Below are positions 12,327-13,671 of a stretch of DNA of 13,671 bases, piece after piece; position 1 is the first letter of the stretch; every line of letters begins with the position of its first letter. Under the pieces are notes generated by a model. That model searched no databases. It saw nothing but the letters and a program-made list of their open reading frames with translations, and was not told the DNA's origin. The DNA comes from an uncultured Eubacteriales bacterium (GTDB lineage: Bacteria > Bacillota > Clostridia > Christensenellales > CAG-917), in contig URTQ01000020.1 in assembly GCA_900550855.1 (NCBI GenBank), positions 1-13,671 on the forward strand, given 5' to 3'. A program made the translations under genes and the position numbers.

Positions 12327-13628
12327 TTAATTTTCTTGCATTGCTTTTATCGCTTCGATAGAACGCATATAGTAGCATTGTTTTCTTTTTGATTTATCGC
12401 GTATTCCCTCAATCGGCGGCAATATTCCGAAGTTCGCATTCATCGGCTTGAAGTCCAACGCGCGAGTGGAAACGTATTCGCACAGAGAGCCGATTATAGT
12501 GATGTCGGACGGAACGGCGTATTCCTTGCCGTTGAGTTCGCTTGCAAGCGACTGTGCGGCTATCATTCCGCTCATTATGCTTTCGACGTAGCCTTCCACG
12601 CCCGAAAGTTGTCCTGCGATGTAAAGCGGTCTTTCGCCCTTCACTCTGAACGTCTTTTCGAGAACGCCGGGGGCGTTGATATAGGTGTTTCTGTGCATAA
12701 CGCCGTATCTTATGAAATCGGCGTGTTCGAGCGCGGGTATAAGGCTGAAAACTCGCTTTTGCTCGCCGTAGGTAAGATTCGTTTGGAATCCCACGAGATT
12801 GTAGCAATCGCCTGCGATGTTTTCTTTGCGAAGTTGCACGACGGCGTAGGCTTTTTCGCCCGTTTGCGGATTGCGAAGCCCTATGGGCTTCAACGGACCG
12901 AAACGAATGGTATCGCTTCCGCGCTTTGCCATTTCCTCGATGGGCATACACCCGTCGAAAAGTTCGCTTTTTTCAAAATCGTGCAACACGACGGTTTTGG
13001 CGTTTACGAGTTCGTTGTAAAAACGCTCGTACTCGTCCTTTTGCATAGGCAGATTCAAATAGTCCTCGCCGCCCTTGCCGTATCTTCCGCCGAAATACGC
13101 TTTTTGCATATCTATGCTGTCGAAATCCACGATAGGCGCGATTGCGTCGTAGAAAAACAATCTGCTTTTCCCCGTAAGTTTTCCCACTTCTTCCGCAAGA
13201 GCGTCGCTCGTAAGCGGACCGCTTGCAACTATCGTGGGAATATCCTCGTCAAGCGAAGTCACTTCTTCTCTGACGAGCGTGAAATCTTCATATTCGCCGA
13301 GTGCTTTTTCAACCGCTTTCGAAAACTTTTCTCTGTCCACCGAAAGCGCGCTTCCGCTCGGTACGGCACATTCTCTCGCGATAGGCAAGAGCGCGCAACC
13401 CAAAACGTCGAGTTCGGCTTTCAAAAGCCCCGAAGCCGTGCAAGGCTCGGTGGATTTGAGCGAGTTTGAGCAAACGAGTTCGGCAAGAGAATCGCCCTTA
13501 TGCGCCCCCGTAGTCTTGACGGGACGCATTTCGTACATTTTCACGGCGAATCCTCTTTTCAGCAGTTGCAACGCGCTTTCGCACCCTGCAAGTCCGCCGC
13601 CTATAATTTTCACAACCTGTTTGCTCAT
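12327..13628 (-). CDS. trmFO: Folate-dependent tRNA (uracil-54-C5)-methyltransferase
   Basis: A 433-residue flavoprotein that makes ribothymidine at position 54 of the tRNA T-loop, using 5,10-methylene-THF as carbon donor and NAD(P)H as reductant. The N-terminal FAD fold is VKIIGGGLAGCESAL (6-20). Cys53 in LVCSNSLKS and Cys227 in FDGCMPIEEM match the two conserved cysteines of the family, the latter being the proposed nucleophile. YIAGQLSGVEGYVESIMSG (about 341-359) closes the FAD site, and NFGILPPIEG is typical of the C-terminus. The start gives the standard length although no good ribosome binding site precedes it (AAAGCAAACGAAA only). It is the first visible gene of the long minus-strand unit; its promoter is beyond or at the window edge. 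Confidence 0.96.
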   Translation of the reverse strand: MSKQVVKIIGGGLAGCESALQLLKRGFAVKMYEMRPVKTTGAHKGDSLAELVCSNSLKSTEPCTASGLLKAELDVLGCALLPIARECAVPSGSALSVDREKFSKAVEKALGEYEDFTLVREEVTSLDEDIPTIVASGPLTSDALAEEVGKLTGKSRLFFYDAIAPIVDFDSIDMQKAYFGGRYGKGGEDYLNLPMQKDEYERFYNELVNAKTVVLHDFEKSELFDGCMPIEEMAKRGSDTIRFGPLKPIGLRNPQTGEKAYAVVQLRKENIAGDCYNLVGFQTNLTYGEQKRVFSLIPALEHADFIRYGVMHRNTYINAPGVLEKTFRVKGERPLYIAGQLSGVEGYVESIMSGMIAAQSLASELNGKEYAVPSDITIIGSLCEYVSTRALDFKPMNANFGILPPIEGIRDKSKRKQCYYMRSIEAIKAMQEN

Positions 13629-13652
13629 TTTCGTTTGCTTTGTTATGTTTTT

Positions 13653-13671
13653 TTCGGGTGCGGGTGTCCCG
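13653..13671. repeat. Intergenic palindromic element, copy C (cut by window edge)
   Basis: TTCGGG (13653-13658), TG, then CGGG-TGT-CCCG, ending at the last base. The left arm and TG step match copy A exactly, and the inner stem is compensated on both sides. By analogy the next bases outside the window should read close to CCCGAA. It lies 25 nt upstream of the trmFO start. Confidence 0.5.

Noticed and set aside
12609..13469. Plus-strand open frame of 286 codons
   Set aside because: Antisense to trmFO, which has full-length family motifs on the other strand.

Overview
The window reads as chromosomal, housekeeping-dense DNA from an anaerobic Firmicute, most likely an uncultured member of the class Clostridia. 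The clues are a ferredoxin-dependent Nfn transhydrogenase pair, folate-type TrmFO, an HslV with a short propeptide, a clostridial-style HisRS with a Cys-rich insertion, a DUF3343 protein and a TIGR01977-type desulfurase. Several genes have strong GGAGG-type ribosome binding sites. Genes are tightly packed and base composition is uniform by eye, so I see no phage, insertion sequence, CRISPR array or obvious recent transfer. The lineage call is inference; there is no rRNA gene to confirm it.

Layout, right to left along the minus strand. A seven-gene unit runs trmFO (13628) - hslV - hslU - hisS - rseC - trxA - glyA (6901). It closes with a good intrinsic terminator at 6819-6863. Spacings are short (11 nt hslV/hslU, 16 nt hslU/hisS, a 4-nt ATGA overlap hisS/rseC). 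The unit combines tRNA modification and charging, a two-part cytoplasmic protease, thiol redox proteins and the enzyme that makes methylene-tetrahydrofolate, which is also the substrate of TrmFO at the head of the unit. Related GC-rich palindromes occur after rseC, after trmFO and upstream of trmFO.

The middle (about 3292-6929) is the least ordinary part. Two unrecognised small proteins with Asn-rich linkers diverge at about 6267/6324. The minus-strand one is followed 6 nt later by a signal-less subtilisin-family peptidase. A cysteine desulfurase on the plus strand (3642-4769) overlaps the peptidase tail to tail by 11 bp. Divergent from the desulfurase is a DUF3343 protein, a predicted selenium/sulfur carrier.

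The left part (3053 to 1) is a second minus-strand unit: nth (endonuclease III) - nfnA - nfnB - obg, the last cut by the window edge. A 238-bp gap between the DUF3343 gene and nth is rich in inverted repeats and holds the only gap of note; no stretch over 300 bases lacks a gene.

Best candidates for something undescribed are the small-protein/subtilase cluster, the intergenic palindrome family, and the folded gap upstream of nth. None is proven here.
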